A stretch of DNA of 64,000 nucleotides, taken from contig JAPWDM010000017.1 in assembly GCA_035578155.1 (NCBI GenBank), positions 1,636,001 to 1,700,000 on the forward strand. The letters are read 5' to 3'. Every line of letters starts with the position of its first letter. Within the stretch, counting starts at the first letter, position 1. Source of the stretch: Brachynemurus nebulosus (Eukaryota > Arthropoda > Insecta > Neuroptera > Myrmeleontidae). Position numbers and translations under genes: made by a program. This document shows positions 35,421 through 47,882 of this stretch, one piece after another. The notes beneath the pieces are model-generated. The model had not been told where the DNA came from. It made no database searches and was given only the letters and a program-made list of their open reading frames with translations.

Positions 35421-35672
35421 ATAATTCATATTATTATTTAATACATTGTTACTATGGTTCTGGAATCAGTTAAATTTACCAATACGAATTTTTGTTTCAT
35501 TTTTATCGTGCTTATCTACAATGAAATGACCAATGAAATGTTTTGTACCATTTTTTTCGCTGTTAAAATCTTGTAGAACTTTTTTCCATGGTAAAAGTGA
35601 AAAAACTACAATATTCTTGTGGCATTCTTGTGGCTTGTACTGATACACATGAGTAAAATTATCAGTGTATAG
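35421..35672 (+). repeat. Dispersed repeat, copy 1 of a direct pair
   Basis: About 250 bp matching 38201-38432 at roughly 85% by eye, from TAATTCATATTATTATTTAA to GATACAC(A/G)TGAGT. The minus-strand 60-codon frame here is not conserved in the second copy, so it is not called as a gene. Confidence 0.8.
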
Positions 35673-37129
35673 TAACTAAAACACAAATTGGAAAATGTGC
35701 ATACGCGTGAAGTTAACTGCTATTGCTATGTAAACGCGAACTTACGGTTCAAAAAATTGAGAAAATTATTTTTTATGTTAGGTTGCCTTTAAGATTGATC
35801 AAGATTTAATTAAGTGAAAGATTAAATTCTCCACTGGAAAAATATGGAATGCCCACAGACCAGTGAATATATATTATATAGACTAATTATAAAAATGTGT
35901 AATTGAGGCAATCGGTTACGACCAAGTTCCGACCTTAATAGTATTCTGTAATATAGTAATGGATTGTATCCGTAATAATGATTTTAAATAATTATTGTAG
36001 AAATATAATATTGATAATAAAATTTTACTTTTTTCAGACCAAACTGCAAAATTTTGAAAGAAAAAAAGTGGTATTCGCTTTATTTTCAAAATATGGACGT
36101 ATACAAATTATATCCTGCAATAATTATAGCCGCATTTGTTCAGAAATTGACATTATATTATTTCATTAAATTTCACCTGTCTCACCTTGTTACCTGCTTC
36201 AAGAAAATTGTCTAGAAACTGGCTTTACGCTTTGTCTGGTAGTATAATATAATAGTGTTCATTGGTCTGTGGGAGTGCCGAATCTTATATAGTCATATTT
36301 ATCCAAACAGTAGGTAATCTGTTTATTACCGGAAGTAGAGACGTACCCTGCCATAAGATCAGATGCCTTTGACAACATCTTTTATCATGGCTTACATTTA
36401 TATTACATTGTCTGAAGATTCAGTGACGAGGAAATGGCCTCATTTTTTCACATTGGGCTCTCGGGCTATTTACTTGCATTTATTACATTTAAATATATTC
36501 ATAATACTTACTCGTACGGCAGTACCTAGTACGTAATGCAATAATTTTAGTTTTTGGATGGTTGCTTATAAATGTACATTGGGTTACATGATACAATAAA
36601 TAAATATATGTACAAGTTGCTTTTGTGGAAATTTGAAACTAACACGTTTCTGGAGGATTCCTAGGGATCGGATGTTAAATGAAAGAACACTTTTACATGA
36701 ATACTGATTTATTCTCGTTTTGAAAGAAGAGATAAAGAGTCTAAAGACTCGTATTGGCACATTGGTACAAGGGGTGCTAATGCTGTTTATGAGCTGTTTG
36801 ATTGAAATGTGGTCGTTCGTAACGGTTACTACTACTAGTGGTATGTTTTTAAAAAATATGTTTAAATAAAACAAATTTAATAATAGGTAAGTATACCATA
36901 GCAATTTATATTTATCCCAATTCTGCTAATTTTATTTTTTTCCACCAGATATCTTACAATTATTTATATTGAACAAATAGCATAATATGTATTTTAACTT
37001 TTCATAAGAAAAACTAAAATTTAACTCCAAAAATATAAAATTTGGGGAGACAGGTTTACCCGCACTGTCAACTTCCCAATGGGTGCTTTTAAAGACTAAA
37101 GACTATTGTACATGAATAATTTTTTTTAT
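35673..37129. other. No recognisable gene
   Basis: AT-rich sequence with scattered short open frames on both strands, none with family features. The 106-codon minus frame 36584-36904 is hydrophobic and low in complexity and is not supported. Confidence 0.4.
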
Positions 37130-37470
37130 TTCAGGGGGCTCCTCCTTTGAGTCCTTGACAAAGGCTTTGTCCTTTGCACCCCACCGAGGGTTTCGCCCTC
37201 TGTACCCCGTAGGTGACTCCGCCCCCACAAACAAATGATATCATTTGTTCTCGAGATATGCGAGGCAAAAGGAAATTCACCAACGAACGAACTAACGAAT
37301 GTATGCACAGTCATCTCGTTTAAAACGACGGATTTGGATTCTATTGACCTTGAAACGTGGGGATATGTCCAAATTAGCGATTCGCAAAATTGGACCCATT
37401 ACAATAACTTCCAATGGGAAGTTAAAAAAATTCGTCAAGTGCGTGGTTGACACGCATTAATTTAGGGCTC
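37130..37470 (+). repeat. Dispersed element end with TTCGTCAAGTGCGTGG
   Basis: GGGGCTCCTCC, GGGTTTCGCCCTC and CCCCGTAGGTGACTCCGCCC, then AACTTCCAATGGGAAGTT, then TTCGTCAAGTGCGTGGTTGA and CACGCATTA. The last part is the same outer end as in the foldback at 16497-17372. GC-rich words repeated in short palindromes are characteristic of a transposon end. Confidence 0.6.
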
Positions 37471-37936
37471 CTCAGTTATATATATGGAACTTTTTTGTAA
37501 AGTGTCAGTTGGACTACAAAATTGTCGTTTAACTTTTTGTCCTATCTTGAATAGTTTAATCCTATTTCAAAATTTACCCCCAATTTTACCTGAACAGCCC
37601 CTCTAGTCGGTCCAACCCAGAATTTATATACATCACTAGAAAGCTCTCTAAAAACAAAGTGTTGTGTCAATTTAGCGATCTGAGCCACCTACTTTTCGAT
37701 GTTTTTAAATGATACAGGCTGCAGATAGAATGGTGAAGTGAAATGTATATATAAAGAAAATAACTCATTTCAAAAATAAAGTTTTGTCACATATAAAATA
37801 TATTATAATTTCTACTATTCTTTTTCAATATATTAGATACTTGATCTTGCAAGAGATAGCTATATTACAAGCTTGTCTAAAAGATAAATTTATGAGAATG
37901 AGTCATTCCCAGTTGTCGTTGTTTCTTGCTCACGGC

Positions 37937-37972
<36 letters not shown>

Positions 37973-38200
37973 AGAAGTGTAAATGTGCGTGAAAATGTCA
38001 TGTCCGTAACTAAAGAATGGCTGTATATGCATCAGTTTGAATATTTTTAAGTAATTAATTTCACCTGTCAGTAGATAACAAGTTGGGAGCGAACTAATCT
38101 ACGACCATTTTTCAAGATAAGATTAAATCTGACCGCGGGAGCGAACTAGTATGCACCCTTTTTACTGCAAAGGGTATGTTTCAAAAGAATGGCTGATTAG
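37471..38200. other. No gene; T30 run near 37940
   Basis: About 37560-37700 has phrasing (ACCCCCAATTTT, GAAAGCTCTCTAAAAACAAA) like the foldback family at 224-1871, but no inverted partner. GCTCACGGCG followed by about 30 T at 37929-37969 resembles a HINE terminus without the preceding hairpin arm. Confidence 0.4.
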
Positions 38201-38432
38201 TAATTCATATTATTATTTAATACATTGTTACTATGGTTCCAAAATCAATTAAATTTACCAATACGAATTTTTTTTTTCATTTTTATCGTGTTTACCCACA
38301 ACGAAATGACCAATGAAATGCGTACCAATTTTGTCGCTGTAAAAATCTGCCCTAACTTTTTTCTATGGTAAAAGTGAAAAAACTACAATATACTTATGGA
38401 ACTTGATACACGTGAGTTAAATTGTCAATATA
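38201..38432 (+). repeat. Dispersed repeat, copy 2 of a direct pair
   Basis: See 35421-35672. Same orientation, about 2.8 kb apart. Confidence 0.8.
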
Positions 38433-38584
38433 ATTTTTATTAGTTTGAAGGTTGTTAGAGTTTTTAATTTTTAATTGTATTCTGGTATTTATTTTATATA
38501 AAAGTAAATGTAAATTTAAAATAAAAATTTTTTATAACACCCGCTTCTAAAGTTCAATATTCGAGCGTTGTGTAATGGGCGTAA

Positions 38585-38986
38585 AGAGTGGGTGTGGGGG
38601 TAAATTATTAAAACCTCCAAAAAGCAGACCCTAGGTACGAACTCCATCAACATACCAAATTTCAAACCTCTAAGTTGATTCTGGGGGAGTGTGGGCGCGT
38701 TAGATCCAGCCAAAATTCTTTTTTCCGCCTCTACTCTTGCCAAACCATCCTAAGAAGCTGAATTTTGGATATGTTGTTGGTAATTAACCAAAACATTATT
38801 TTCAACTGGTTTTGAAAAGTTTTATTGTTTTGTTGCCCCTCACCACCCCCTTAAAGGTTGGGTCGGATCCAAAATTTGCCCAAAATTTGACCCCACTTTG
38901 ATAGTATTGTTGTGCATCGGAATGAGCCCCACTTACCAAATTTCAGCTCTTCACTTCCATAGGAAGGCTCTACACATGTCAAAAGG

Positions 38987-38988
<2 letters not shown>
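38585..38988 (-). mobile_element. HINE inner part, minus strand
   Basis: The reverse complement carries ACATGTGTAGAGCCTTCC-type start, CTGAAATTTGGTAAGTGGGG, GGGTCAAATTTTGGG, CTTTTCAAAACCAGTTGAAA, TGGATCTAACGCG and GGTATGTTGATGGAGTTCGTACCTAGG-like phrases of the family. It borders a TA tract at its 5' side as in other copies. Confidence 0.8.

Positions 38989-39064
<76 letters not shown>
38989..39064. repeat. (TA)n microsatellite next to a HINE
   Basis: A TA tract at the standard HINE position. Confidence 0.95.
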
Positions 39065-39068
<4 letters not shown>

Positions 39069-39140
39069 GTCTATATATTAACTGTCATGGGGTGACTTGA
39101 GCCCGGGCCTATGGCAGAAATTTACAGTTCATGGCAGGCT

Positions 39141-40705
<1,565 letters not shown>

Positions 40706-40789
40706 ATATTATTACTATTTATTATATATTATTATTATATATTATTACTATTTTTTATTCCTTTTTAAAATAATATTATTGAGTGTTTG

Positions 40790-41450
40790 TCTTTTTTTTA
40801 AAAGCCTTTATTTAACTTGCTATGTTAACTAGTATGTTGGTTTAGATAAAATCTTGGAATTAAAATTTAGACAGGTTCTAATTGAGCTAGAGGTTTAATT
40901 TTTGCATACGTGTCTAACCTCGATGACAATGCAATATTGTATAATTAGTTTTGCCCTAAATCGTCCCAAATCAAAATGGTTAATTCTTAATCCTGTGCAA
41001 CTTTTTGACATTTCGAAATGGTCAAATATTGTCCATTGATTTTACACTGCAATTTTTTGTTTCCATAGTTATGTTTGATTAATGTAAATTAACCGATCAA
41101 AATACAGGTAAAAAGATTACTTCTTTAATTTTTTTTAAATTAATTGTGATCAGACTAAAAACGAGAAAATAAATGAAAGTAAAAAAACATGTTTTTTAAG
41201 AAAACCCTTTTATTTAAAAATGGGCTAAAAAAATAAAATAACTTTTGAGTGAAGTTGGAAGCAATATGCAACATAATTTATAAAAGCTTGAGGCGTTTAA
41301 TTAAGTGTGGTAACTACTGAAAAGTAAAATAGCTACGCTTATATCCAGACATCCAAAACAGAAATAATTAATGATAACGCCTCAAACGTTTATAAATTAT
41401 GTTGCATATTGCCTCAAACTTCACTCAAACGTTATTATATTTTTTTCAAA
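40790..41450 (-). mobile_element. Dispersed composite repeat (family shared with 56775-57605)
   Basis: The minus strand reads a CAAGTTAAATAAA end, TTTTGCAAGATTTGATC-like words, ACAAAACTAATTATA, TGTCAAAAAGTTGCACA and AACTATGGAAAC, then an inverted-repeat module (41229-41290 and 41377-41435, with GCAATATGCAACATAATTTA). The homologous copy at 56775-57605 is in the opposite orientation and has about 130 bp extra in the loop of the module; the tail alone recurs at 60655-60960. Confidence 0.75.
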
Positions 41451-41454
41451 AATT

Positions 41455-41553
41455 TTTTTCTACCTAGTCGTGTTTTAGGGGTCCGAAACCGGATAGCGAC
41501 CCTACTCTCGCCTCTCGCCGTTCTTATCGTATAGACTGTATAAGTCTAAATTT
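41455..41553 (-). mobile_element. HINE 5' end, minus strand
   Basis: The reverse complement has AAATTTAGACTTATACAGTC, TATACGATAAGAACGGCGAG, GAGAGTAGGGTCGC and TTTCGGACCCC. Only the segment upstream of the microsatellite position is present. Confidence 0.8.
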
Positions 41554-41594
41554 TTCAAGTTCGAAAATTCCTACTTTATAAATAAACATTAACT

Positions 41595-41907
41595 TTAATT
41601 AGTCCAGGAGGTATCAGCGCGTGAGTACCGAAAAACTATTCCACCTCAATTTTTTTTATGTGATCTTGTTCAAATTGCCCTACTGATTATATAAATACAT
41701 GTTGTCATGGTGCAACCCGGGGCTATATTGTTTAAATCGAAATTGTTTAAACAATTGCAGAGAATTGTTATTTTTCAACCGAACAAATATTTTTTATACT
41801 CTTTATTGAAATACAAATAAAAAACGTCATATGGCTTTTCACAACAAAGTTAATATTTTTTAGAGATATTAATTTTTAAAAGTTCGAAAAAATCTCAAAT
41901 TTGGGTA
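41595..41907 (+). repeat. Repeat block near the F54H12.2-like fragments, piece 1
   Basis: CTATTCCACCTCAATT, GATCTTGTTCAAATTGCCCT, GTTGTCATGGTGCAACCCGG and TTCTTTATTGAAATACAAAT also occur, inverted, at 46840-47045, and partly at 47690-47830 and 45301-45382. It is the target of the TA-flanked element at 41908. Confidence 0.75.
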
Positions 41908-42384
41908 CCGTAATTTGGGGTAAGATTGGCCCTTAAGGGTAAGATTGGCCCAAGTCTTGGAAAAAGACAGTTTGATTTACTATTAGTTAGCAAATACAGC
42001 TATCAACTTGGTTCTTGTGGTAAATGACAGGTAGCAGCACTGACTATACTCGAATGCTAAGATTGATTTATTAAATGAAAAATCAGAAATTAAGTGAAAA
42101 AAATTTACAAAATTACCGCCCTTAAAATTTGCCGCCCCGGGCAAATGCCCAGGTTGCCCGCCCTTGGAGCGGGCCCTGTCCCTAACATATTGTACACTAT
42201 CTACTACGTACAACCACAATTAAAAATGTCGAACATTGTCCCAAGAAATAGAAATATTTGGCATTAATTACTATGACATTTTGTATTTGGGACAATGTTA
42301 CCCCAAATAAAGGCAAGATTGTCTAAAATTTTCAGAACATCTTATAGGCTAGCAACTTACCCTTAAAAAGTTGCTTAGAAATTG

Positions 42385-42821
42385 AAAAAGTGACCACGAG
42401 CGTTCTAGTGGGTGGTTTTTTTTTTAATTGATGCAGAATTTAAAATAAAATATAAAATTCAAATACTATTTTTTGATTAAACCACGGCTTCAATGCTAAA
42501 AATTGTTAAAATAAATAATTTGACAAGTATTCTGATAAATGTTTGATTTTAGTCTACGTATTCATTCTAAAATATCATATTTGTCAATAGTTTTTTCTTT
42601 CTCTAAAAAAATATAATTTTTTTTTATATATCAATTGTGCTTAGAGAATACTAAAAATACAAAATTTATAGATGTATCTTACCTATTACTTTCATTAATT
42701 TTAACTTTTCACAGTGATGCCGGCATTTGGTAAAAAATAGTATTGGAATTTTTTAAACCTTTTTTAATTTTAAATCGATTAAAAGAAAAATCAGCCACTA
42801 GAACGCTCGTGGTCGCTTTTT
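42385..42821. mobile_element. 437 bp nested TIR element, GACCACGAGCGTTCTAGTGG ends
   Basis: TIRs of about 30 bp differ by few bases: left AAAAAGTGACCACGAGCG, right inverse AAAAAGCGACCACGAGCG. No coding capacity. Target duplication not evident. Confidence 0.8.
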
Positions 42822-42904
42822 GTTAAAAATTAGGGTTAAGTTGCTACTCTATTAAAATAGAAGTTAAATAAGTTCTGAGCTCTAATAACTAGTCAATGTA
42901 TACC

Positions 42905-42990
42905 TGCAGAGTTCAATAACTAATAGTAAGAGGAAGTTACCTAAATATGCAGAGTTCAATAGCTAATAGTAAGAGGAAGTTACCTAAATA
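42905..42990 (+). repeat. 43 bp tandem repeat, two units
   Basis: TGCAGAGTTCAATA(A/G)CTAAT then AGTAAGAGGAAGTTACCTAA is repeated head to tail with one difference. Confidence 0.95.
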
Positions 42991-43061
42991 TATATGAGAA
43001 ATATAAGGCAGTTTACGTAAAAAAAACGCAAAAAATGGGCCAATCTGACCCCAAGTTACGG

Positions 43062-43269
43062 TACTTTTGACCCATGAAAAATATATTAAAAAAAAAAAAT
43101 AATAAAATATAAATAATATTTTTTTAATTTTTTATACAATAGTTAATAATATCCTTAATAGAGATTTAAAAAAATTCATTGTTTATACCTGTTTTTTAAT
43201 TGTTAATTTCGCGTGCTCACAAGTATGCGTCGTTTACCTTTAAGTATTTTTTCAGCCGGACAAATTTTT
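43062..43269 (+). repeat. Repeat block near the F54H12.2-like fragments, piece 2
   Basis: It continues the host block after the TA-flanked element: TTCATTGTTTATACCTGTTT, AATTTCGCGTGCTCACAAGT and TTTTTTCAGCCGGACAAATT. The same order is at 47590-47700. A HINE interrupts it at the T run 43265-43269, and it resumes at 45301. Confidence 0.75.
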
Positions 43270-45300
43270 AGTCGAATTTTCTCCGAAAAATTAGACTTAT
43301 ACAGTCTATACGATAAGAGCTGCGAGAGGCGAGACCAGGGGCGCTATCCGTTTTCGGACCCGTAGAACACGATTATGTAAAAAAAAAAGATGTCTGATAT
43401 ATATATATATATATATATATTTTCCCGCAACCTTTTAATATGTGTAGGGCCCCCCTATGGAAGTTAAGAGATGAAATTTGGTAAGTGGGGCTTATTCCGA
43501 TGCACAACAATACTATCAAAGTGGGGTCAAATTTTGGGCAAATTTTTTTTCGGACCCGACCTTTAAGGGGGTGGTGGGGGGCGGAAAAGCAATAAAACTT
43601 TTCCAAACCGGTTGGAAATAATGTTTCGGTCAATTATCTACAACATATCCAAAATTCAGCTTCCTAGGATGATTTGGTGGGAGTGGAGGGGGGAAAAACG
43701 ATTTTCGCTGGATCTAACAGGCCCCCAGCCCCCCAGAATTAACGTAGAGGGTTGAAATTTGGTGTGTTGATAAAGCTCGTACCTAGGTTGTGCTTTTTGG
43801 AGGTTTTAATATTTTACCCCCACCCCCCTCATTTTTAAGCTACAATTTCATGCATTTTCGACGTTTTCGAAGTTTGTACCACTCGCACAGGTCACCCGAA
43901 TAAACCTAGAGGGCTGAAATTTTGTATTCGGATTGAGTTAGTATCAAGGGGGTGCCTTTTGGGGGTCTCGACTTTTAACCCCTACCCCCACCATTTTTAT
44001 ACCCAAAAGAACATGATTTTTCTTGTTTTTTAACAGTTTCGTTCGGGTCAAAATCTCCCCAAATAAACCTAGAGAGCTGAAATTTGGTGTACAGGTTAAG
44101 CTAATAGCCAGACACTGTTTTTTGGAGGTTTCAACTTTTAACCCTTACCCCCACGATTTTTACGCCAATATTTCCTTAATTTTTTTGCTTGTTTTCTAAC
44201 ACGTCTAGAGACTCCATAAGGAAACCTAGAGGGCTGAAATTTTGTACGTGTATTCAGTTAGTATCCAGCTAGTACCTTTTAGTGAGTCCACATTACTTTT
44301 CCCCCCACTTCTTCCATTTTTACATCGGAATTGAATGCTATTGTTAAATGTGTTTTAAATGCATTACTTTTATTGTAAATACAAGTAGGCGAATAGTAAT
44401 TTTAAAAAATTTAAAAAAAAGTGAATACAATTTTTTAACAAATGAAATACATACATATTAAGTAATTTGCAAATGTTATTAAAGTCACTGTTTATTTATT
44501 TATTTAATTATTATTTAGGAATTTTGGATTTTTATTATTTATAAAATAGAAATTTTGGATTTTTTTGGAAAGAAAAAATATCTTCATAAAAGCCTTCCAG
44601 TTTACTATTTAAGTTCCTTTTTTAATATTTAAATGTAAAACACAAAGGCAATTGGCGGATAAGCATGGATAGAAATGCCCTCGTACGAATTGTGTTGGCT
44701 TTTTCCCTGTTAACTTCTATCGGCACAAAATTGAAATTTACTGAGATTCAGCCCTTAAAAACTTAAAATTTTTTTATAAAGCCCCGATCAACCGGACACT
44801 CATTATCAGTTTTGAAACCACCAAAATTACAAATCGCTTGTGAACTTTCAATTATATTTCGCTTGTAGACACTCAATACCGAAGAAATAATTTTTTATTT
44901 TTTTTATTTTTTATTTATTTATTTTTTTTTTTTTGAAAGAAAAAATATCTTTATAAAGGCCTTCCAGTTTACTATTTAAGGTCCTTTTTTAATATTTAAA
45001 ACTAAAACATAAAGGCAATTAGCGGATAAACATGGGCAGGAATGCCCTCGTACGAATTGTGTTGGTTTTTTTTCTGCTACCTGTTTTCGGCACAAAATTG
45101 AAATTTACTGAGATACAGCCCTTAAATACTTAAAACCTTTTTTTAAAGCCTCGATCAGCCGAACACTCATCACCAGTTTTGAAACCAACAAAATGGCAAT
45201 TCGGTTGTAGACTTTCAATCACATTTCGCTTGTAAACATTCAATACCGAAGATGAAGGGGAAAATTCGACTACCGTGATGGGGCCCCGCTGCTCACGGCG
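43270..45300 (+). mobile_element. Full-length HINE (Helentron-like, non-autonomous), 2.0 kb
   Basis: The 5' end AGTCGAATTTTCTCCG is echoed as AAAATTCGACT at 45261-45271, followed by a hairpin (CCGTGA 45273-45278 with TCACGG 45293-45298, GGGGCCCC inside) and CG plus T run at the 3' end. T runs flank both sides, and the split host block reads through. Order: 5' words, TA tract (43397-43420), GTGTAGGGCCCCCC, four to five tandem modules of about 165 bp (CTAGAGGGCTGAAATTTTG...ACTTTTAACCCCTACCCCCA), then a 3' region duplicated in tandem. Asymmetric terminal inverted repeats, a 3' hairpin and an internal microsatellite are the published features of Helentron-associated elements. No Rep or helicase is encoded here. 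Confidence 0.8.
44575..45250 (+). repeat. Tandem duplication of the HINE 3' region (about 355 bp period)
   Basis: CTTCCAGTTTACTATTTAAG, ATGCCCTCGTACGAATTGTG, TGAAATTTACTGAGAT(T/A)CAG and GAACACTCAT-type words occur in order at 44596-44885 and again at 44957-45250. Other HINE copies have only one such unit. Confidence 0.85.
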
Positions 45301-45382
45301 TTTTTTTTATATTCTTTATTAAAATACAAATTAAAAAAGGTCCTATGACCTTTCACGATAAAGTTAATATTTTTAGAGATTT
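45301..45382 (+). repeat. Repeat block near the F54H12.2-like fragments, piece 3
   Basis: TATATTCTTTATTAAAATAC, AAAAAAGGTCCTATGACCTT and CACGATAAAGTTAATATTTT match 47703-47780 closely. This is the right flank of the HINE insertion. Confidence 0.75.
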
Positions 45383-45526
45383 TTAGAGCCGTTTTTAAAT
45401 TACGCCGCCGCAGCGCTGCAGTTGCCGTTTAGCGCATGCGCGTAGTGTAGCTACATCAGTTGGGAAGCCACAGATGCCATTACTACGCCGTTTGATCGAG
45501 TCTTCGTTTGTTTACGTGATTTTAAA

Positions 45527-46603
45527 ATGCCGCCGACTATCGAGAATCCCGCCGACTCTGAAGTGCGTGCTGTGATTCGTTTTCTCTGTGCTAAAGGCTT
45601 AAAAGCAATTGACATTCATCGTCAAATCAGTGAAGTTTATGGTGAAAACATTATGAGTAAAGAAATGGTGCGGAAATGGTTTAGGGCTTTCAAAGATGGC
45701 CGCACAAACGTTAATAATGAGGAACGAAGTGGGCGACCTTCAGTCATTACCGATGATCTCATTCAAAAAGTGGACTGTAAAGTGAAAGAGAACAGCCGGT
45801 TCAAAATTTCGTCCTTAGTTGAAAAATTTCCTGCTGTATCAAGAAGTGTTCTCTACGAAATTGTGTCCGAACGTTTAAATTATCGGAAACTGTGTTCACG
45901 GTGGGTACCGAAAATGTTGAATGATGAGCACAAAACCAAACGGTTGGGCAGTGCATTGAGCTTTCTCGAGCGTTACAATAACGAGGGCGATGATTTTTTA
46001 AGCCATATCGTTACAGGCGTTGAAACGTGGGTAGCCTACGTTACACCAGAATCAAAACAACAGTCAATGGAATGGCGGCATTCAACATCCCCTAGGAAAG
46101 TCAAATTCAAGCAAACAATTTCTGCTCAGTGCACAGACAGAGGTGATGACAGACAGTGGGACAGACAGGGTGTGTTGTTGGTCGATTTTCTGCCTCGCGG
46201 TGAAACGATCAATGCAGCCGCGTACTGTGAAACTTTAAAAAAACTGCGTCGCGCAATTCAAAACAAAAGGCGTGGCATGCTGAGTGCAGGCGTCGTTTTG
46301 CTCCACGATAATGCACGTCCACATTCAGCAAATCGAACGCAAGAGCTCATCATTTCATTTGGCTGGGAACAATTGGACCATCCTCCATACAGTCCCGATC
46401 TAGCGCCTAGCGACTACCATTTGTTTCTGCACTTGAAGACACATTTGGCGGGGAAGCGTCATTCCAATGATGAAGAAGTAAAAACGTCTGTGCAGCGGTG
46501 GTTGTCCAGTCTGGCGGCAAGCTTCTTTGACGACGGCATACAAAAGCTGGTCCCAAGGTACGACAAGTGCCTCAATAATAATGGAAATTATGTAGAGAAG
46601 TAG
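45527..46603 (+). CDS. mariner transposase, catalytically dead
   Basis: A 358-residue open frame from ATG at 45527 to TAG. The N-terminal paired HTH region spans about 12-115, including MVRKWFRAFKDGRT and the linker RSGRPSVI(T/D). The WVPKML motif (126-131) before the catalytic core is intact. The D,D34D triad is altered: TGxETW has Val165 instead of Asp (codon GTT 46019-46021). The other two are present, Asp261 in LLHDNARPH and Asp296 in YSPDLAPSD, with 34 residues between them. Residues about 201-211 (QCTDRGDDRQW) replace the usual block before WDRxGVLLVDFLPRG, as from two compensating frameshifts. It would excise and integrate at TA; here it cannot. TIRs were not resolved. Confidence 0.95.
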   Translation: MPPTIENPADSEVRAVIRFLCAKGLKAIDIHRQISEVYGENIMSKEMVRKWFRAFKDGRTNVNNEERSGRPSVITDDLIQKVDCKVKENSRFKISSLVEKFPAVSRSVLYEIVSERLNYRKLCSRWVPKMLNDEHKTKRLGSALSFLERYNNEGDDFLSHIVTGVETWVAYVTPESKQQSMEWRHSTSPRKVKFKQTISAQCTDRGDDRQWDRQGVLLVDFLPRGETINAAAYCETLKKLRRAIQNKRRGMLSAGVVLLHDNARPHSANRTQELIISFGWEQLDHPPYSPDLAPSDYHLFLHLKTHLAGKRHSNDEEVKTSVQRWLSSLAASFFDDGIQKLVPRYDKCLNNNGNYVEK

Positions 46604-46698
46604 AGGAAAGAATGCTCTTTCAGATAAATAAAGTTTGGTTTGAAAAATTTACTTGTTGATTTTTTTATATCAAAACGGTACTTACTTTAAAACATGCC
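46604..46698 (+). other. 3' flank of the mariner gene
   Basis: AATAAA at 46626-46631 is a possible poly-A signal shortly after the stop codon. The mariner right end should lie between here and the TA tract but could not be fixed. Confidence 0.5.
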
Positions 46699-47045
<347 letters not shown>

Positions 47046-47165
47046 TAAATTCGTTTTGATGAGAACAATCGATGAATATGATTGGCGCAATATTCTTGAA
47101 CTGTGTTTTGCTTAAAAGCGGCTCATTCTCCTTACAATCATAATATGCTTGCTGAAACTTGTAGT
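47046..47165 (-). pseudogene. F54H12.2-like gene fragment, inverted copy
   Basis: The minus strand repeats about 40 residues of the frame at 47149-47628: YYKFQQAYYDC, NEPLLSKTQFKN and APIIFIDCSHQNEF, with Lys to Glu as the visible protein change. It then runs into the 41595-type repeat block. It is an isolated piece. Confidence 0.7.
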
Positions 47166-47628
47166 AAATGTGTGTGCAGATGAACAGAAACTGAAGTTGT
47201 TGAAATATGTGGCAATACAACCAACGATTCCAACGGCAAGACAAAACATTTGGATGGTGAAAACATCAACTCAGCTGGAGAAACCGCGTTACATTATATT
47301 CGCTCTAAAAACGGGTCGACGAAATAAAAAAGACAAAGATTCCAGTGTTTTTGATCATTGTGAACTTTCAGATGTTAAAGTTTATTTAAATTCTGTGAAA
47401 TACCCGTACATGGATTTGAATTTGGATTTCAATAATGATAAATATGCACTAGCATATCACATGTACTACAAGTTTCAGCAAGCATATTATGATTGTAAGA
47501 AGAATGAGCCGCTTTTAAGCAAAACACAATTCAAGAATATTGCGCCAATCATTTTCATCGATTGTTCTCATCAAAACGAATTTAAAAAAATTTCATTGTT
47601 TATACTTGTTTTTTATTTTAATTGTTAA
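47149..47628 (+). pseudogene. Fragment similar to arthropod 'F54H12.2-like' proteins
   Basis: A 159-codon frame. Residues about 40-146 look like a real coding segment: EKPRYIIFALKTGR, FDHCELSDVKVYLNS, YPYMDLNLDF, a Tyr-rich YHMYYKFQQAYY, then APIIFIDCSHQNE. I recognise this pattern from arthropod and cnidarian proteins labelled 'uncharacterized protein F54H12.2-like'. A relation to Maverick/Polinton virus-like elements is a hypothesis from memory, not shown here. The first about 30 residues come from the inverted junction, and the last about 12 (KKISLFILVF...) are flanking repeat. The domain is therefore cut at both ends and not functional as a whole protein. No polymerase, integrase or packaging gene is nearby. 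Confidence 0.55.
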
Positions 47629-47882
47629 TTTCGAGCGCTGACAAGTATGCGTCCCCTACCTTTAAAATACCTTTAAGTATTTTTTCAACCGGACAAATTT
47701 TTTTTATATTCTTTATTGAAATACAAATAAAAAAGGTTCTATGAGTTTTCACGATAGAGTTAATATTTTTCGAGATATGAATTTTTAAAAATTCGAGACT
47801 TCAAATCTTTAAAAATGCGCGAAATCAACGCGCGAAATTAACAATTAAAAAACAGGTATAAACAATGAAATTTTTTAAATGT
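47580..47882. repeat. Inverted repeat of about 55 bp arms
   Basis: TTTCATTGTTTATACTTGTT then AATTGTTAATTTCG (47590-47632) pairs with CGAAATTAACAATT then AACAGGTATAAACAATGAAA (47830-47876). The interval holds another copy of the TTCTTTATTGAAATACAAAT block. Confidence 0.8.

Larger units (their letters stand above)
41908..43061. mobile_element. 1.15 kb TIR element CCGTAATTTGGGG, TA target duplication
   Basis: Ends CCGTAATTTGGGGTAAGATT and inverse CCGTAACTTGGGGTCAGATT are TIRs over about 27 bp (to GGCCC), with TA at 41906-41907 and 43062-43063. A paralogous site at 46821-46840 (minus strand) lacks the element. The interior carries a nested 437 bp TIR element, a GGGCAAATGCCC-rich patch (42130-42175) and a 43 bp tandem pair. 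No transposase is seen. Confidence 0.85.

Noticed and set aside
35466..35648. 60-codon minus-strand frame as a gene
   Set aside because: The frame is broken in the direct repeat copy at 38201-38432, so it is not under coding constraint there, and no family is recognised.
36584..36904. 106-codon minus-strand frame
   Set aside because: Low-complexity hydrophobic translation without family features; length is plausible by chance in AT-rich DNA.
37929..37969. HINE terminus GCTCACGGCG plus T30
   Set aside because: The matching hairpin arm and subterminal AATTCGACT are absent, so only the last 10 bp agree.
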